Positions 40,188-49,871 of a DNA stretch of 64,000 nucleotides are shown piece after piece (position 1 is the first letter of the stretch; each line of letters begins with the position of its first letter). The translations under genes were made by a program, and so were the position numbers. The notes beneath the pieces are model-generated. The model was not told where the DNA came from. It searched no databases and saw only the letters and a program-made list of their open reading frames with translations. Source of the DNA: Arthrobacter sp. OVS8. Its GTDB lineage: Bacteria > Actinomycetota > Actinomycetes > Actinomycetales > Micrococcaceae. Location: positions 310,001-374,000 of the forward strand of contig CP116670.1 of NCBI GenBank assembly GCA_028370155.1, written 5' to 3'.

Positions 40188-41168
40188 TCACTGTCCGCCG
40201 CTCCCGTCCGCGGCCTGGGCCGCGAGTTCGGCCTCCAGCCGCTCCACATCCTCCCGGTGGCAGAGTTCGGTGGCGGCGGTGGTCACTGTGGCGCTTCCGG
40301 CGGCGACGGCGGCCCGGAGCGCCTCCGCGAGGGTGCGGCCCTGCGCCAGGCGGAGTACGAAGGCGGCCAGGAAGCTGTCGCCCGCTCCGACGGTGCTGCG
40401 CACCTCCACGTCCGGCACGGCCAGCCGGAGGTTCCCGGACTTCGAGGCCAGAACGGCACCCTCCCCGCCCAGTGTCAGGGCTACATGCTCCGCGGACCCG
40501 TCCGCGACCAGCCCGGCGGCCGCCTCGACCTGGCTCTCACCGCTCTCAAGCGTCGTGCCGAAATGCAGCCCCAGCTCCCGCCGGCTCGGCTTCACCAGGA
40601 ACACCCCCTCAGCGAGGGCTTCGGCCAGGGCCGGGCCGGAGGCGTCCACGATGCAGCGGGCGTCATGCCGGCGCGCCAGCCGCGCCACCCGGGCGTAAAA
40701 ATCGTCCGGGACCCCCGGCGGCAGGCTGCCGCTGGCCACAACGTATCCGCCCACGGGCAGCGAATCCGCCACGAGCGCCAGGCACAGGCGCCACTCGGAC
40801 TCGCTCAGCTCGGGACCCTGCAGCACAAAGCGGAACTGCTGGCCCGTCGTCGTCTCGTCCACCGTGAAGTCCTCGCGCGTACTGCCCTGGATGGGCACCG
40901 CCAGGGTGGGGATGCGTTCGGCCTCGATGAGGCGGCGGTACGCCTCTCCGGTGGGTCCGCCGGCGGTGTAGACCGCCAGTGTCCGCCCGCCGAGCCGCTG
41001 CACCACCCGGGACACGTTCACGCCCCCGCCGCCCGGGTCAAGGCGGCTGGCACCGCAGCGCAGTTTGTGGCCGCTGATAACGCGCTCCGTTGCAGTGCTC
41101 ACGTCCAGCGCTGGATTGACGGTGAGCGTGAGAATGGGCTGCATCACGGTCCGGCCCGGGGCTTCCAT
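40188..41168 (-). CDS. pfkB: PfkB family hexose kinase (6-phosphofructokinase II-like)
   Basis: An intact ribokinase-fold enzyme of about 326 residues that phosphorylates fructose 6-phosphate or a related sugar phosphate. LTLTVNPALDVSTATE, KLRCGASRLDPGGGGVNVSR and AVYTAGGPTGEAYRRLI closely follow E. coli PfkB; VVASGSLPPGVPDDFYAR and the anion-hole GAGDSFLAAFVL complete the signature. The start at 41168 (MEAPGRTVMQPIL) is preferred because TATGCT (41175-41180, reverse strand) ends 6 nt before it; ATG 41144 is the alternative. It is divergent from the polyphosphate kinase gene, both touching sugar and energy metabolism. Confidence 0.88.
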   Translation of the reverse strand: MEAPGRTVMQPILTLTVNPALDVSTATERVISGHKLRCGASRLDPGGGGVNVSRVVQRLGGRTLAVYTAGGPTGEAYRRLIEAERIPTLAVPIQGSTREDFTVDETTTGQQFRFVLQGPELSESEWRLCLALVADSLPVGGYVVASGSLPPGVPDDFYARVARLARRHDARCIVDASGPALAEALAEGVFLVKPSRRELGLHFGTTLESGESQVEAAAGLVADGSAEHVALTLGGEGAVLASKSGNLRLAVPDVEVRSTVGAGDSFLAAFVLRLAQGRTLAEALRAAVAAGSATVTTAATELCHREDVERLEAELAAQAADGSGGQ

Positions 41169-41307
41169 CGCCCCAGCATAGGAGCACGGGGCCGCGGCTG
41201 TCCCGGGTCGGCCGTCCCCTTGTGGGCAGTCAACCGCTCGGCGAGAATGGGCGCGGCAGGACAGGCGGCAGAAAGTCCGCCACGCCGCAAGGAACGGGAC
41301 GGGAACC

Positions 41308-42176
41308 ATGGCACATGCAAAGGGCGGCTCCGGCAAGGCGCGTTCGGGCAAGGGCGCCGCGGGGCGCAAGTCCGCGCGGCTGCCCCTTGGCCTCTATCAG
41401 GCAGAACTCTTCCGGCTCCAGGCCGAGCTCGTCGCGCTGCAGGAATGGGTCCGCAGTTCGGGCGCACGGGTGCTGGTGATCTTCGAAGGGCGCGACGCCG
41501 CCGGCAAGGGCAGCGCGATCAAGCGGGTCACTGAATATTTGAATCCGCGCGTGGCCCGCATCGTGGCGCTGCCGCCCCGACGGAGCGGCAGCGGGGCGAA
41601 TGGTATTTCCAGCGCTATGTGGCGCACCTTCCCGCCGCGGGCGAGATCGTCCTGATGGACCGCTCCTGGTACAACCGGGCCGGCGTCGAACATGTCATGG
41701 GATTCTGCACGCCCGCCGAACACAAGCGCTTTATGGCCCAATGCCCGGTCTTTGAACGGCTGTTGATTCAGGACGGCATCCTGCTCTTCAAGTACTGGTT
41801 CTCGATCAGCCACGCGGAACAGGAGCGGCGGTTCAAATCACGGCTGGATGATCCGATGCGGCAATGGAAACTCTCCCCGATGGACCGGGACGCGATTCTC
41901 CGCTGGGAAGACTACTCGCGGGCCAAGGACGACATGTTCATGCAGACGGACACCGCCGAATCGCCCTGGTACGTGGTCGAGGCGGAGGACAAACGCCGGG
42001 CACGGATCAACATGATCGCCCATCTGCTGTCCAGCATCGACTACACCGAAGTGCGGACGGAACCGGTGACGTTGCCGGAACGGCCCAAGGCCGTCAACTA
42101 CACGCGCCCGCCCCGGGAGCTGTTCCGGTACGTTCCGGACCACGCCGCAAAGCTCGAGAGGCCGGACGAGGGATAA
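41308..42176 (+). CDS. ppk2: Polyphosphate kinase 2 family protein
   Basis: About 290 residues. PPK2 enzymes move phosphate between polyphosphate and nucleotides, mostly making ATP or GTP from the diphosphates. Walker A is VLVIFEGRDAAGKGSAIKR, the lid and Walker B regions GEIVLMDRSWYNRAGVEHVM, and then FKYWFSISHAEQERRFKSRL and WKLSPMDRDAILRWEDYSRA, all strongly conserved. The lysine/glycine-rich N end is disordered. A frame break lies near 41577 in a C run. The gene is divergent from pfkB. Confidence 0.92.
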
Positions 42177-42274
42177 CGGGCGCAGCCAGGAATCTGCGCA
42201 GCCAGGAAATTCGTGCTCCAGTATTTTCCACGCTCCGGTGCCGTTTCGTCGGACCGGGAAGGTAGGGTACCGGC

Positions 42275-42994
42275 ATGGACATCATCCTGGTACCCGGTTT
42301 CTGGTTGGACGCCTCATCGTGGGAGGAGGTGACCCCGCCGCTGGTCGCGGCCGGACATCAGGTCCACCCGCTGACGCTGCCCGGGCTGGAATCGGCTGAC
42401 GCGCCGCGCGCCGGCATCGGCCTGCGCACCCACATCGACGCCGTGGTAGCCAAGCTGGACGCGTTCGATGAGCCCGTGGTCCTGGTTGGCCACTCGGGCG
42501 GTGGCGCCATCATTCACGGCGCAGTCGACGCCCGCCCGGACCGGGTGGTCCGTGCCATCTACGTGGACAGCGGACCGCTGGGAGACGGCGGCGTCATCAA
42601 CGACGACCTGCCGGACGACGGCGACGCGGTGCCGCTTCCGCCGTGGGAGTTGTTCGAGGACGAAGATCTCACCGACCTCGACGAGGAGCTGCGGTCCATG
42701 TTCCGGGCCCGTGCCATCCCACAGCCCAAGGGCGTGGCCCAGGACCAGCAGCGGCTGAACGACGAGCGCCGGTACGACGTCCCGGCGACCGTTATCGCCT
42801 GCGAGTTCCCGTCGTCAATGCTCATCGAAATGATCGCCGGCGGCCATCCGTACGTGGCGGAACTCGGGCGCGTCCGCGACGTCGACTACGTGGACCTTCC
42901 CACCGGGCACTGGCCGCAGTTCACCAAGCCGGCCGAGCTGGGTGCGGCGATCCTGGCCGCTGTCGACCGGGAGGGTGAGCCGGGGCCCAAGTGA
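42275..42994 (+). CDS. Alpha/beta hydrolase
   Basis: An intact 239-residue soluble hydrolase. ILVPGFWLDASSWEEVTPPL is the N-terminal oxyanion region, VVLVGHSGGGAIIHGAVDAR has the nucleophile elbow GHSGG, and LPTGHWPQFTKPAELG the catalytic histidine. The acidic residue is likely in the CEFPSSMLIEM to DVDYVDLP region. TAGGGT (42263-42268) ends 6 nt before the ATG, suggesting leaderless translation. It is convergent with def, six bases between the stops. The substrate is unknown; the family includes esterases and haloalkane-type hydrolases. Confidence 0.85.
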   Translation: MDIILVPGFWLDASSWEEVTPPLVAAGHQVHPLTLPGLESADAPRAGIGLRTHIDAVVAKLDAFDEPVVLVGHSGGGAIIHGAVDARPDRVVRAIYVDSGPLGDGGVINDDLPDDGDAVPLPPWELFEDEDLTDLDEELRSMFRARAIPQPKGVAQDQQRLNDERRYDVPATVIACEFPSSMLIEMIAGGHPYVAELGRVRDVDYVDLPTGHWPQFTKPAELGAAILAAVDREGEPGPK

Positions 42995-43000
42995 CGGACC

Positions 43001-43573
43001 CTAGTGCCCGAACGGGTCAGGGTCCACGCCCGGCATCCAAGTCAGCCCGGGGACGCCCCAGCCGCTCTTCTTGGCTAGTTTCATGGCCTTGCGGGCGTAG
43101 CGGTCGAGGAGGCGGTTGACATAGAGCTTGCCGTCGAGGTGGTCATATTCGTGCTGGAGGACCCGGGCGAACCAGCCCGTAGCCTCGAAGTCGACCGGGT
43201 TGCCGTCCCCGTCGAAGCCCTGCACCCGGGCCCATTCCGCGCGCTTGAGCGGGTACTGCCCGCCCGGGAAGGACAGGCAGCCCTCCTCTTCCTCATCCGG
43301 ATCCGGCAGCGCGCCGGACACCTTGGAAAGGGTCAGCACCGGGTTGACGACGACGCCGGACGGCGGGGCGCCGTCGTCGTTGTCGAACTTGTAGACGAAG
43401 AGCCGTTTGCCGACCCCCACCTGGGGCGCGGCGAGACCGACGCCGTTGGCGGCGTCGTTGGTCTCGAACATGTCGGCGATCAGGGTCCGGAGCTCGTCGT
43501 CGAAGACTTCAACCTCGGCGGCCCGGCGGTGCAGCACGGGTTCGCCCCAGATCGTGATGGGCAGGACGGTCAT
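43001..43573 (-). CDS. def: Peptide deformylase
   Basis: An intact 190-residue metalloenzyme that removes the formyl group from new proteins. All three motifs are present: GVGLAAPQVGVG, EEGCLSFPGG with the metal Cys, and LQHEYDHLDGKLYV with the two metal His and catalytic Glu. AGGAAC lies upstream of the ATG. It follows the acyl-CoA dehydrogenase gene in the same direction with a 48-bp gap containing a GTTGCT repeat. Methionine aminopeptidase genes lie 5 kb away. Confidence 0.95.
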   Translation of the reverse strand: MTVLPITIWGEPVLHRRAAEVEVFDDELRTLIADMFETNDAANGVGLAAPQVGVGKRLFVYKFDNDDGAPPSGVVVNPVLTLSKVSGALPDPDEEEEGCLSFPGGQYPLKRAEWARVQGFDGDGNPVDFEATGWFARVLQHEYDHLDGKLYVNRLLDRYARKAMKLAKKSGWGVPGLTWMPGVDPDPFGH

Positions 43574-43590
43574 GTCAGGAAAGTTCCTCT

Positions 43591-43610
43591 GTTGCTGTTG
43601 CTGTTGCTGT
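43591..43610. repeat. Hexanucleotide GTTGCT repeat
   Basis: GTTGCT occurs three times in tandem with a partial fourth, in the 48-bp gap between the acyl-CoA dehydrogenase stop and the def start. Confidence 0.7.
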
Positions 43611-43621
43611 GGCTGGGCGGG

Positions 43622-44775
43622 TCAGTCGGCGATGGTGCGGCCGACGACGTCGCGCATGATTTCGTTGGTGCCGCCGAAGATGGTCAGCAGCCGGGCGGCC
43701 AGGAAGGCCTGCGCCACGGGGTATTCCAGGATGTAGCCGTACCCGCCGTGCAGCTGGAGGCAACGGTCGGTGACGGACTTGGCGCGCTCGGACGCCCACA
43801 GCTTCGCGCGGGCGGCGGAGGCGGCGTCGAGCTCTCCGGCGTTGAAGGCACGGATTGCCTGGTCCACGTACGTCTCGGTGACCTCGAGCTCGGTGAGGAT
43901 GTCCGCCAGTTCGAACCGGGTGTTCTGGAAGTCGATGACCCGCTCCCCGAAGGCGTTGCGGTCCTTCGTGTAGCGCACCGTCGCCTCGTAGATGGCGCGG
44001 ACGACGGCGGAGCTTGCCACCGCGATCGCGAGCCGGCCCTGGGGGAGCTGCTCGGCGGCGTACTGCAGGCCCTTGCCCTCTTCGCCCACGAGGTCCGCGT
44101 GCGGGACCCGGACGTCGTCGAAGAACAGTTCGGCCGTATCGGAGGCCTTGAGTCCCATCTTGTCCAGCTGCTTGCCCGTGGTGTAGCCCTCGCCCTTGCC
44201 GACCATGAACAGGGAGAAGGAGTCGTGTTTTCCGCGGCCGGTGCTGCCGTCGGTGCGCGCCAGGACCAGGGACGCGTCCCCGGAGATGCCGTTGCCGATG
44301 AAGGTCTTCTGCCCGCTGATCAGCCAGTCGTCGCCGTCGCGCACCGCCTTGGTGCGGATGCCGCGCAGGTCCGAACCCGCGCCGGGCTCGGTCCACGCGA
44401 TGGAGGTGACGTTCTCGCCGGAGACCATGCCGGGCAGCCAGCGGCTCTTGAGGTCGTCGGAGCCGTAGGCCAGCAGGTGGGGAGGACCATGTCATCGTGC
44501 AGGTGGAAAGCCAGGCCCACGGCGAGGTGGTTGCTCTTGGCGAACTCCTCATCCAGCACGGCGCGGAAGCGGTAGTCAACCATGCCCATGCCGCCGAACT
44601 CTTCCGGAACGGCCAGGCCCAGCAGTCCCTGCTCGCCGGCGGACGTCCACAGCTCCCGGGACATCATGTGGTCCTCGTCCCACCGGGCGTAGTGCGGGGC
44701 GACGGCACGCGTGTTGAACTCGGCGGCCATCTCACGGAACATCTCGTGGTCTTCTTCAAAAAGCGTGCGCTTCAA
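43622..44775 (-). CDS. Acyl-CoA dehydrogenase
   Basis: A flavoprotein of about 385 residues that introduces the alpha-beta double bond in acyl-CoA during beta-oxidation or amino acid breakdown. EEFGGMGMVDYRFRAVLDEE, IAWTEPGAGSDLRGIRTKAV (FAD-binding signature), ISGQKTFIGNGISGDASLVL, and LHGGYGYILEYPVAQAFLAA with the terminal FGGTNEIMRDVVGR are hallmarks. A frame break lies near 44490. Chain-length preference cannot be told. It precedes def on the same strand; the pairing is not functionally obvious. Confidence 0.9.
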
Positions 44776-44814
44776 GGCGTTTCGTTCCCTTCACGGTTCC
44801 ATGGACAGACAACA

Positions 44815-44844
44815 AAGGCCGCACCGGATATCCGGTACGGCCTT
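44815..44844 (-). terminator. 30-bp near-perfect palindrome after tRNA-His
   Basis: AAGGCCGCACCGGAT (44815-44829) and ATCCGGTACGGCCTT (44830-44844) pair fully if one wobble is allowed. It lies 38 bp past the tRNA-His 3' end on the reverse strand and 40 bp upstream of the acyl-CoA dehydrogenase start. Confidence 0.65.
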
Positions 44845-44881
44845 CGTCTAAGGTCGAACAATCACTGCCGTCCTTCATGAG

Positions 44882-44954
44882 GGTGAGCGACGGGGTTGAA
44901 CCCGCGACCTCCTGGACCACAACCAGGCGCTCTGCCAACTGAGCTACGCCCACC
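44882..44954 (-). tRNA. tRNA-His (anticodon GTG)
   Basis: On the reverse strand the acceptor GTGGGCG pairs with CGCTCAC; the anticodon stem CCTGG/CCAGG encloses TTGTGGT with anticodon GTG; the T arm is GGGTTCAACCCC. Position 44954 supplies the extra G-1 typical of tRNA-His, facing C73. CCA is not encoded. Confidence 0.96.
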
Positions 44955-45119
44955 ATGTGCCCCGCCATGCCCTCCGGTGAACCGGCTGGCTGAAAAGGCA
45001 ACGACAAATAGCTTACCTGCTCTTCGGGGCTGCTTTTGCCACTTTCCGGGTTTTCGCTAAAATTTTCCGCAAAACGTGGCGCAGATTACATCCGGACGTG
45101 AGCCGCGAAGTCGCAGGCG

Positions 45120-45772
45120 CTAGGGCGCCGGCGTCCCCGAGGACGCCTCGACCGGCGCCGCGTCGTCCGCCGTGCCCATCACCCTCTTGGCGATCCGCTG
45201 CGCCGTGGCACTGTCGGGCCCCGGGGCGGGGACGAAAACGGCCTCGCGGTAATACCGCAGCTCGTCGATGGAATCCTGGATGTCGCCGAGGGCCCGGTGG
45301 CCGCCGAGCTTGGCGGGGACTGGAAGTAGGCCCGCGCGTACCAGCGCCGGGAAAGTTCCTTGATGGTGCTCACGTCGATGACCCGGTAGTGCAGGTGCTC
45401 CACCAGTTCGGGCATGTCACGGACCAGGAAGACGCGGTCGGTGCCCACGGAGTTGCCGCCCAGCGGCGCCTTCTTGGGATCCGGTACCCACTTCTTGATG
45501 TAGTCCAGGACGATGGCCTGGGCCTCCGCCATGGTCTTGCCGTGCGGAAGTTCCGCCAGCAGCCCGGAACGGGTGTGCATGTCGCGGACGAAGTCGTTCA
45601 TCTGCGCCAGGGCCGCGTCGTCGGGCTTGATGACGACGTCGACGCCCTCACCGAGGATATTGAGCTCCGAGTCCGTCACCAGCGCCGCCACCTCGATGAG
45701 GGCGTCGTTGATGGTGTCCAGGCCGGTCATTTCGCAGTCGATCCAGACGATGCGTTCATTAGAAATAGGCAC
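45120..45772 (-). CDS. orn: Oligoribonuclease
   Basis: A DEDDh 3'-5' exonuclease of about 217 residues that degrades di- to pentaribonucleotides, including pGp[21 protein letters not shown] is exonuclease motif [21 protein letters not shown] motif II, and [20 protein letters not shown] motif III with the catalytic His and Asp. A frame break near 45322 hides motif III. The tail is rich in Ala and Pro and ends at 45120. The GTG start at 45772 has TAGGCT (45779-45784, reverse strand) ending 6 nt upstream, a leaderless arrangement. Confidence 0.93.
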
Positions 45773-45927
45773 GCGCCCAGCCTACCGTTTCGTCGCCCCC
45801 GGGCGGTCCGATGCTAGGATTCCCGGTACGCGGGTCGCGAAATTTTTCGCCCTCGCGGCGTGCCCGGGCCGTTATTTTCGGCCGGCTGAGGGCAGACGAG
45901 CCCCACAACAGATTGGACGATCCTGAG

Positions 45928-47482
45928 ATGACGGCGCCTGTGCCTGCGGCAGGGAAAACGGCTGCCGGCACGTCCCCGGACGCGGCAGTTGCGGACGTGG
46001 ACAACGCCCGTTCACCGCTGCTTGCCGGATTCGTCGGCTCGCTCTTTATGGCGATCGGTTCACTGGGCGTCGGCTGGCTTGCCCCGGCCTCCGAGCTCCG
46101 CCGCGTTCCCCTGTTCATCTGGATGCGCACGGAAGCGGTCGGCGTCGGCCTGTGCATTGTCCTGCTGGCCGTCGGCGGGATGCTCCTGGTCCGGGCCTGG
46201 CTGAGGCTCGGCCAGCGCGTGCGGGTCTGGGGAGCGGAGGCCCGCAAAGCGACGCTGCAGGCAGTTGTCCTCTGGGGGCTTCCCCTGATGTTCTCGGTGC
46301 CGCTGTTCAGCCGTGACGTCTACGCCTATATCGGGCAGGGCAGGCTGATGGTGGAGGGTTCAACCCCTACGAAAACGGCATTTCGGCGTTGTCGAACTAC
46401 TTCCAGCTCGGGGCCGACAAGATGTGGACCGAGGCACCCGTGCCGTACGGCCAGCTGTTCCTCTGGATCGAGCAGTTCGTGGTCTGGTCCACCAACGTGC
46501 ACCCGGAAGCCAGCATCATGCTGTTCCGCCTCGCCGCGCTGGTCGGGATTGTGCTGTGCATCATCTACGTGCCCAAGCTCGCCGAGCTGCATGGGGTCAA
46601 CCCGCACCGCGCCCTGTGGCTCACCGCCGCCAACCCGCTGTTCCTCACTAACTTCATCGCCAGCGTCCACAACGACGCCCTGATGATCGGCCTGGCGCTG
46701 GCCGGGCTGTACTACTGCGCCACGCGGCGGGTCATCGTCGGCCTGGTCCTGGTAACCCTGTCCATCTCGGTCAAGCCCATCACTATCGTCTTCCTGCCGT
46801 TCATCGGCCTGCTGTGGGCAGGGAAGGTGCCAGCTGGCCGCGGAAGTTTGTTTTCTGGGGGCTCACGGCCGGCTTCAGCCTGGCCATGCTGTACGCCATG
46901 AGCATGGTCAACGGCTTCGGTTTCGGCTGGATCAACGGGCTCTCCGCCCCGGGCAGCATCTGGATCTGGTACGCGCCGGTGGGCCTGCTGGGACTGGTGG
47001 TCGCCTCCATCTTCAACGCCTTCGGACTCGATGGGTGGGGGCTGGCCAAGTGGGTCTACGACGCCGGCAAGCTCCTGGCTGTCGGTATCATCGCCTGGCT
47101 GATTTTCCGCGGCGACTATGACCGCCTGATCCGCCGCCTCACGTTGGCTTTCGCCGCCGTCGTTGTCCTCGCCCCGATGATCCAGTCCTGGTACGTCGTC
47201 TGGCTCATTCCGCTCTTCGCCGTCACGGGCATCCGGGACGACTGGCAGGTCAAGGCACTGTACTTCATCGTGTCGTTCTTTATGGTCTACGCGATCTCGG
47301 ACCAGCTGGAAGTCTTCCCCTACCTGCAGACCGCGGATCTGGGCCTCGCCCTGGCACTGGCGCGCAACGCCGCGGCGGTCATTGCCCTGCTCTTCGCCCT
47401 GTACCTGATCTTCCTCGACCCAAAAACCAAGCTGCTCTTCAGCAAGTCCGAGGAACCGGTCACCACCCGCCCGGTCATCTGA
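45928..47482 (+). CDS. mptB: Polyprenol-phosphate-mannose alpha-1,6-mannosyltransferase, MptB-like
   Basis: A polytopic GT-C fold membrane enzyme of about 518 residues. MptB-family proteins add mannose from decaprenyl-phosphate mannose to lipid-linked glycans outside the membrane. VPLFSRDVYAYIGQGRLMVE and GFNPYENGISALSNYF form the first outer loop with its acidic catalytic residues; NPLFLTNFIASVHNDALMIG and MIQSWYVVWLIPLFAVTGI are later signature parts. About twelve hydrophobic segments are visible. Frame breaks lie near 46361 (GGGG to GGG) and 46840. The first 28 residues are a Pro/Ala-rich cytoplasmic tail. Probably makes a lipomannan-like cell envelope polymer (inference). Confidence 0.87.
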
Positions 47483-47510
47483 GTTCCCTGCTCATCCAAA
47501 TTTTCCGTTG

Positions 47511-48190
47511 TCACGTGATTTTGCGCAGGGCCTCCCGGCGGGACAGCGGGCTCAGCGCCCCGCCGTGCTGTGCCACGAAGTCCCGGACCCATTCCGGGTC
47601 CGTGGCGGCGAAGTCGCGCAGGGCCCAGCCGATCGCCTTCCTGATGAAGAATTCCGGGTCGGCCAGGTTGGGTTCGACAACGGCCGCGAGCAGAGCGGGA
47701 TCCGTCGCCGATTTGGCTCCCAGCTGCGCTGTGATGGCGGCCCGCCGGATCCACATGTCCGCGTCCGTGCTCCAGCGGCGAAGCACGATGGACATGTCCT
47801 CCCGGTGGGTCTGCAACAGCTCACAAAGCCGGTGCGAGACGCCGTCCACCAGATCCCACCACGCGCCGCTGCGGATGATTTCCTCGTAGACCGGCAGCAT
47901 GCTCCACTCACCGGCGGCCAGCCGCAGGCCCGTGAGGTCGATGGCCGCATAGCGTTCCTCCCGCCAGCCGGCTTCCCGCCACAGCGCCAGCACGGTGGCC
48001 CGCAACTCCGGCAGGGAACCGGGGGCAGCTCCCGGGCGGCGGCCCTGACGATCCGCCGGACTTCCGGCACCCGGACGCCCAGCGAGGGCATCTCGGATTT
48101 CAGGTAGGCCTGCGCGCCGGCCGCCCGGGCCGGGTCGGCGGCACGGTGCAGCCGCGTTCGGATCGCGGACATCAGTGCAGCGTTGGCCAT
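47511..48190 (-). CDS. DNA alkylation repair protein, AlkD-like
   Basis: About 227 residues of the HEAT-like-repeat DNA glycosylase family that removes bulky or cationic alkylated bases. AGAQAYLKSEMPSLGVRVPE is the family N-terminal motif; LPVYEEIIRSGAWWDLVDGV contains the conserved WWDxVD, and DMWIRRAAITAQL and DPEFFIRKAIGWALRDFA supply later repeat motifs with the conserved Asp, Arg and Trp. A frame break lies near 48022. TAAAGT (48197-48202, reverse strand) ends 6 nt before the ATG. It is divergent from map with only 44 bp between. Confidence 0.87.
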
Positions 48191-48196
48191 GGGGCA

Positions 48197-48227
48197 ACTT
48201 TAGCCATGCGACGGCGGGCCCTAGAGT
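48197..48227. promoter_or_regulatory. Interlocked divergent leaderless promoters (alkD-like gene and map)
   Basis: The reverse-strand -10 box TAAAGT occupies 48197-48202 and the forward -10 box TAGAGT occupies 48222-48227. Each ends 6-7 nt from its start codon. The -35 position of either promoter falls over the -10 box of the other, so RNA polymerase could not hold both at once. Confidence 0.55.
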
Positions 48228-48234
48228 TGGTCGC

Positions 48235-49002
48235 ATGTCGATGATCAAGAGCCCGGCCGAGATTGCCCTGATGCGCGAGGCCGGCAGGGTGGTGGCGAAC
48301 ACGCTGGAACGCGTCCGGGAGGCCGCCGCCGTCGGCGTGTCACTGCAGGAACTGGACCAGCTGGCCGCGGCGACCATTGCCGCCGCCGGGGCCACCCCGG
48401 CCTTCCTGAACTACAAACCGCGGTGGGCGTCAGTGCCGTTTCCCGGGGTGATCTGCACGTCGGTCAACGACGCCGTGGTGCACGGCATCCCCAACGAGTA
48501 CCGGCTCCAGGACGGTGACCTGCTCAGCGTGGACTGCGGCGCGTTTCTCGAGGGCTGGTGCGGCGACGCGGCGGTCAGCTTCATTGTGGGTACAGCGGAC
48601 CCGGTGGACCAGGCCCTGATCGACGCCACCGAGGCTGCCCTGGCCCGCGGCATTGAGGCAGCCCGGATCGGGAACAAGATGGGGGACCTGGGCTACGCGA
48701 TCGGCGGGGCATCGCGCCGCGCCGGCTACGGGCTGCTGGCGGACCACGGCGGGCACGGAATCGGCAAGACCATGCACGCCGAGCCCCACGTTCCCAACGA
48801 CGGCCGGCCCGGCCGCGGCATCAAGCTGACGGAAGGCCTGGTGATCGCGATCGAGCCGATGCTGATCCTGGGCGGCAAGGACGACTACTTCCACGACGAC
48901 GACGAATGGACCCTCCGCTCGGCCAACGGCCGCCGGGCCGCCCACAGCGAGCACACCGTGGCCATCACGAAGGACGGGCCGGTCATCCTGACCCTGCCCT
49001 GA
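48235..49002 (+). CDS. map: Type I methionine aminopeptidase
   Basis: An intact 255-residue enzyme that removes the first methionine from new proteins. The five metal ligands are present: Asp in LLSVDCGAFLEGWCGDAAVS (two), His in GGHGIGKTMHAEPHV, and Glu in IAIEPMLIL and AHSEHTVAI. KSPAEIALMREAGRVVANTL is the usual N end. TAGAGT (48222-48227) ends 7 nt before the ATG. A second methionine aminopeptidase gene lies convergent, 20 bp beyond the stop. Confidence 0.94.
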   Translation: MSMIKSPAEIALMREAGRVVANTLERVREAAAVGVSLQELDQLAAATIAAAGATPAFLNYKPRWASVPFPGVICTSVNDAVVHGIPNEYRLQDGDLLSVDCGAFLEGWCGDAAVSFIVGTADPVDQALIDATEAALARGIEAARIGNKMGDLGYAIGGASRRAGYGLLADHGGHGIGKTMHAEPHVPNDGRPGRGIKLTEGLVIAIEPMLILGGKDDYFHDDDEWTLRSANGRRAAHSEHTVAITKDGPVILTLP

Positions 49003-49022
49003 GGCGTCGGAAACGTCCGGTC

Positions 49023-49805
49023 CTACTGCTGCGCGTGCTTCTGCAGGGTCAGGATTTCGGCTCCGTCGCTGGTGATGGCGATCGTGTGCTCACTGTGGGC
49101 TGTCCGGCAGCCTGTCGCACTTCGGAGCGTCCACCCGTCGGCGTCGGTGATCAATTCGGCGGTGTCGGCCATGACCCACGGTTCCAGTGCGAGCAGCAGA
49201 CCGGGGCGCAGTTTGTATCCACGTCCGGGCCGTCCGGTGTTTGCGACATGGGGATCCTGGTGCATCGTTGATCCGATGCCATGACCTCCGAACTCGGTGT
49301 TGATCGGATACCCCGCGTCGCTGAGGACCGAGCCGATGGCATGGGAGATGTCGCCGATGCGGGCTCCGGGCACGGCAGCCGCAATCCCGGCACTCAAGGC
49401 GCGTTCGGTTGCGCTGATCATCGCGACGCTCTCCGGGGGCTGTGAGCCGCCCACGATGAAGCTGATGGCGGCATCGGCAGCGACTCCGCCCTTCGAGACG
49501 GCGAGGTCGAGCGTCAGCAGGTCGCCGTCGGCAAGGGCGTATTCGTAGGGCAGTCCGTGGAGGACAGCGTCGTTGACGGCCGTGCAGATGTAGTGTCCGA
49601 ACTGCCCGCGTCCGAACGACGGCTCGTAGTCGACGTAGCAGGACAGGGCTCCGGCCTCGGTGATCATGGCCTGTGCCCACCGGTCGATGTCCAGGAGGTT
49701 CGTGCCCACTGCGCAGCGGCCCTTCAGCGTCTGCAGGATATGAGCGACCAGGGCACCAGCCTCTCTTGCCCGGGCCAGTTCCGTGGAGTTCAGGATCTCG
49801 ATCAT
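49023..49805 (-). CDS. Second type I methionine aminopeptidase
   Basis: An intact paralogue of about 260 residues, clearly different in sequence from its convergent neighbour. Metal ligands are conserved: LLTLDLAVSKGGVAADAAIS, GGHGIGSTMHQDPHVAN, LALEPWVM and AHSEHTIAI. The N end is MIEILNSTELARAREAGALV, with GGAAAGG upstream. It is divergent from a small XRE regulator, 66 bp apart, which may control it. A paralogue under its own regulator could be an inhibitor-resistant copy or serve special proteins (inference). Confidence 0.92.
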   Translation of the reverse strand: MIEILNSTELARAREAGALVAHILQTLKGRCAVGTNLLDIDRWAQAMITEAGALSCYVDYEPSFGRGQFGHYICTAVNDAVLHGLPYEYALADGDLLTLDLAVSKGGVAADAAISFIVGGSQPPESVAMISATERALSAGIAAAVPGARIGDISHAIGSVLSDAGYPINTEFGGHGIGSTMHQDPHVANTGRPGRGYKLRPGLLLALEPWVMADTAELITDADGWTLRSATGCRTAHSEHTIAITSDGAEILTLQKHAQQ

Positions 49806-49871
49806 GCGGCGCCTTTCCCATGCAACCAATAACTATCCCGGCCATATTATCCCGGTACTAGAATCGGAGCC

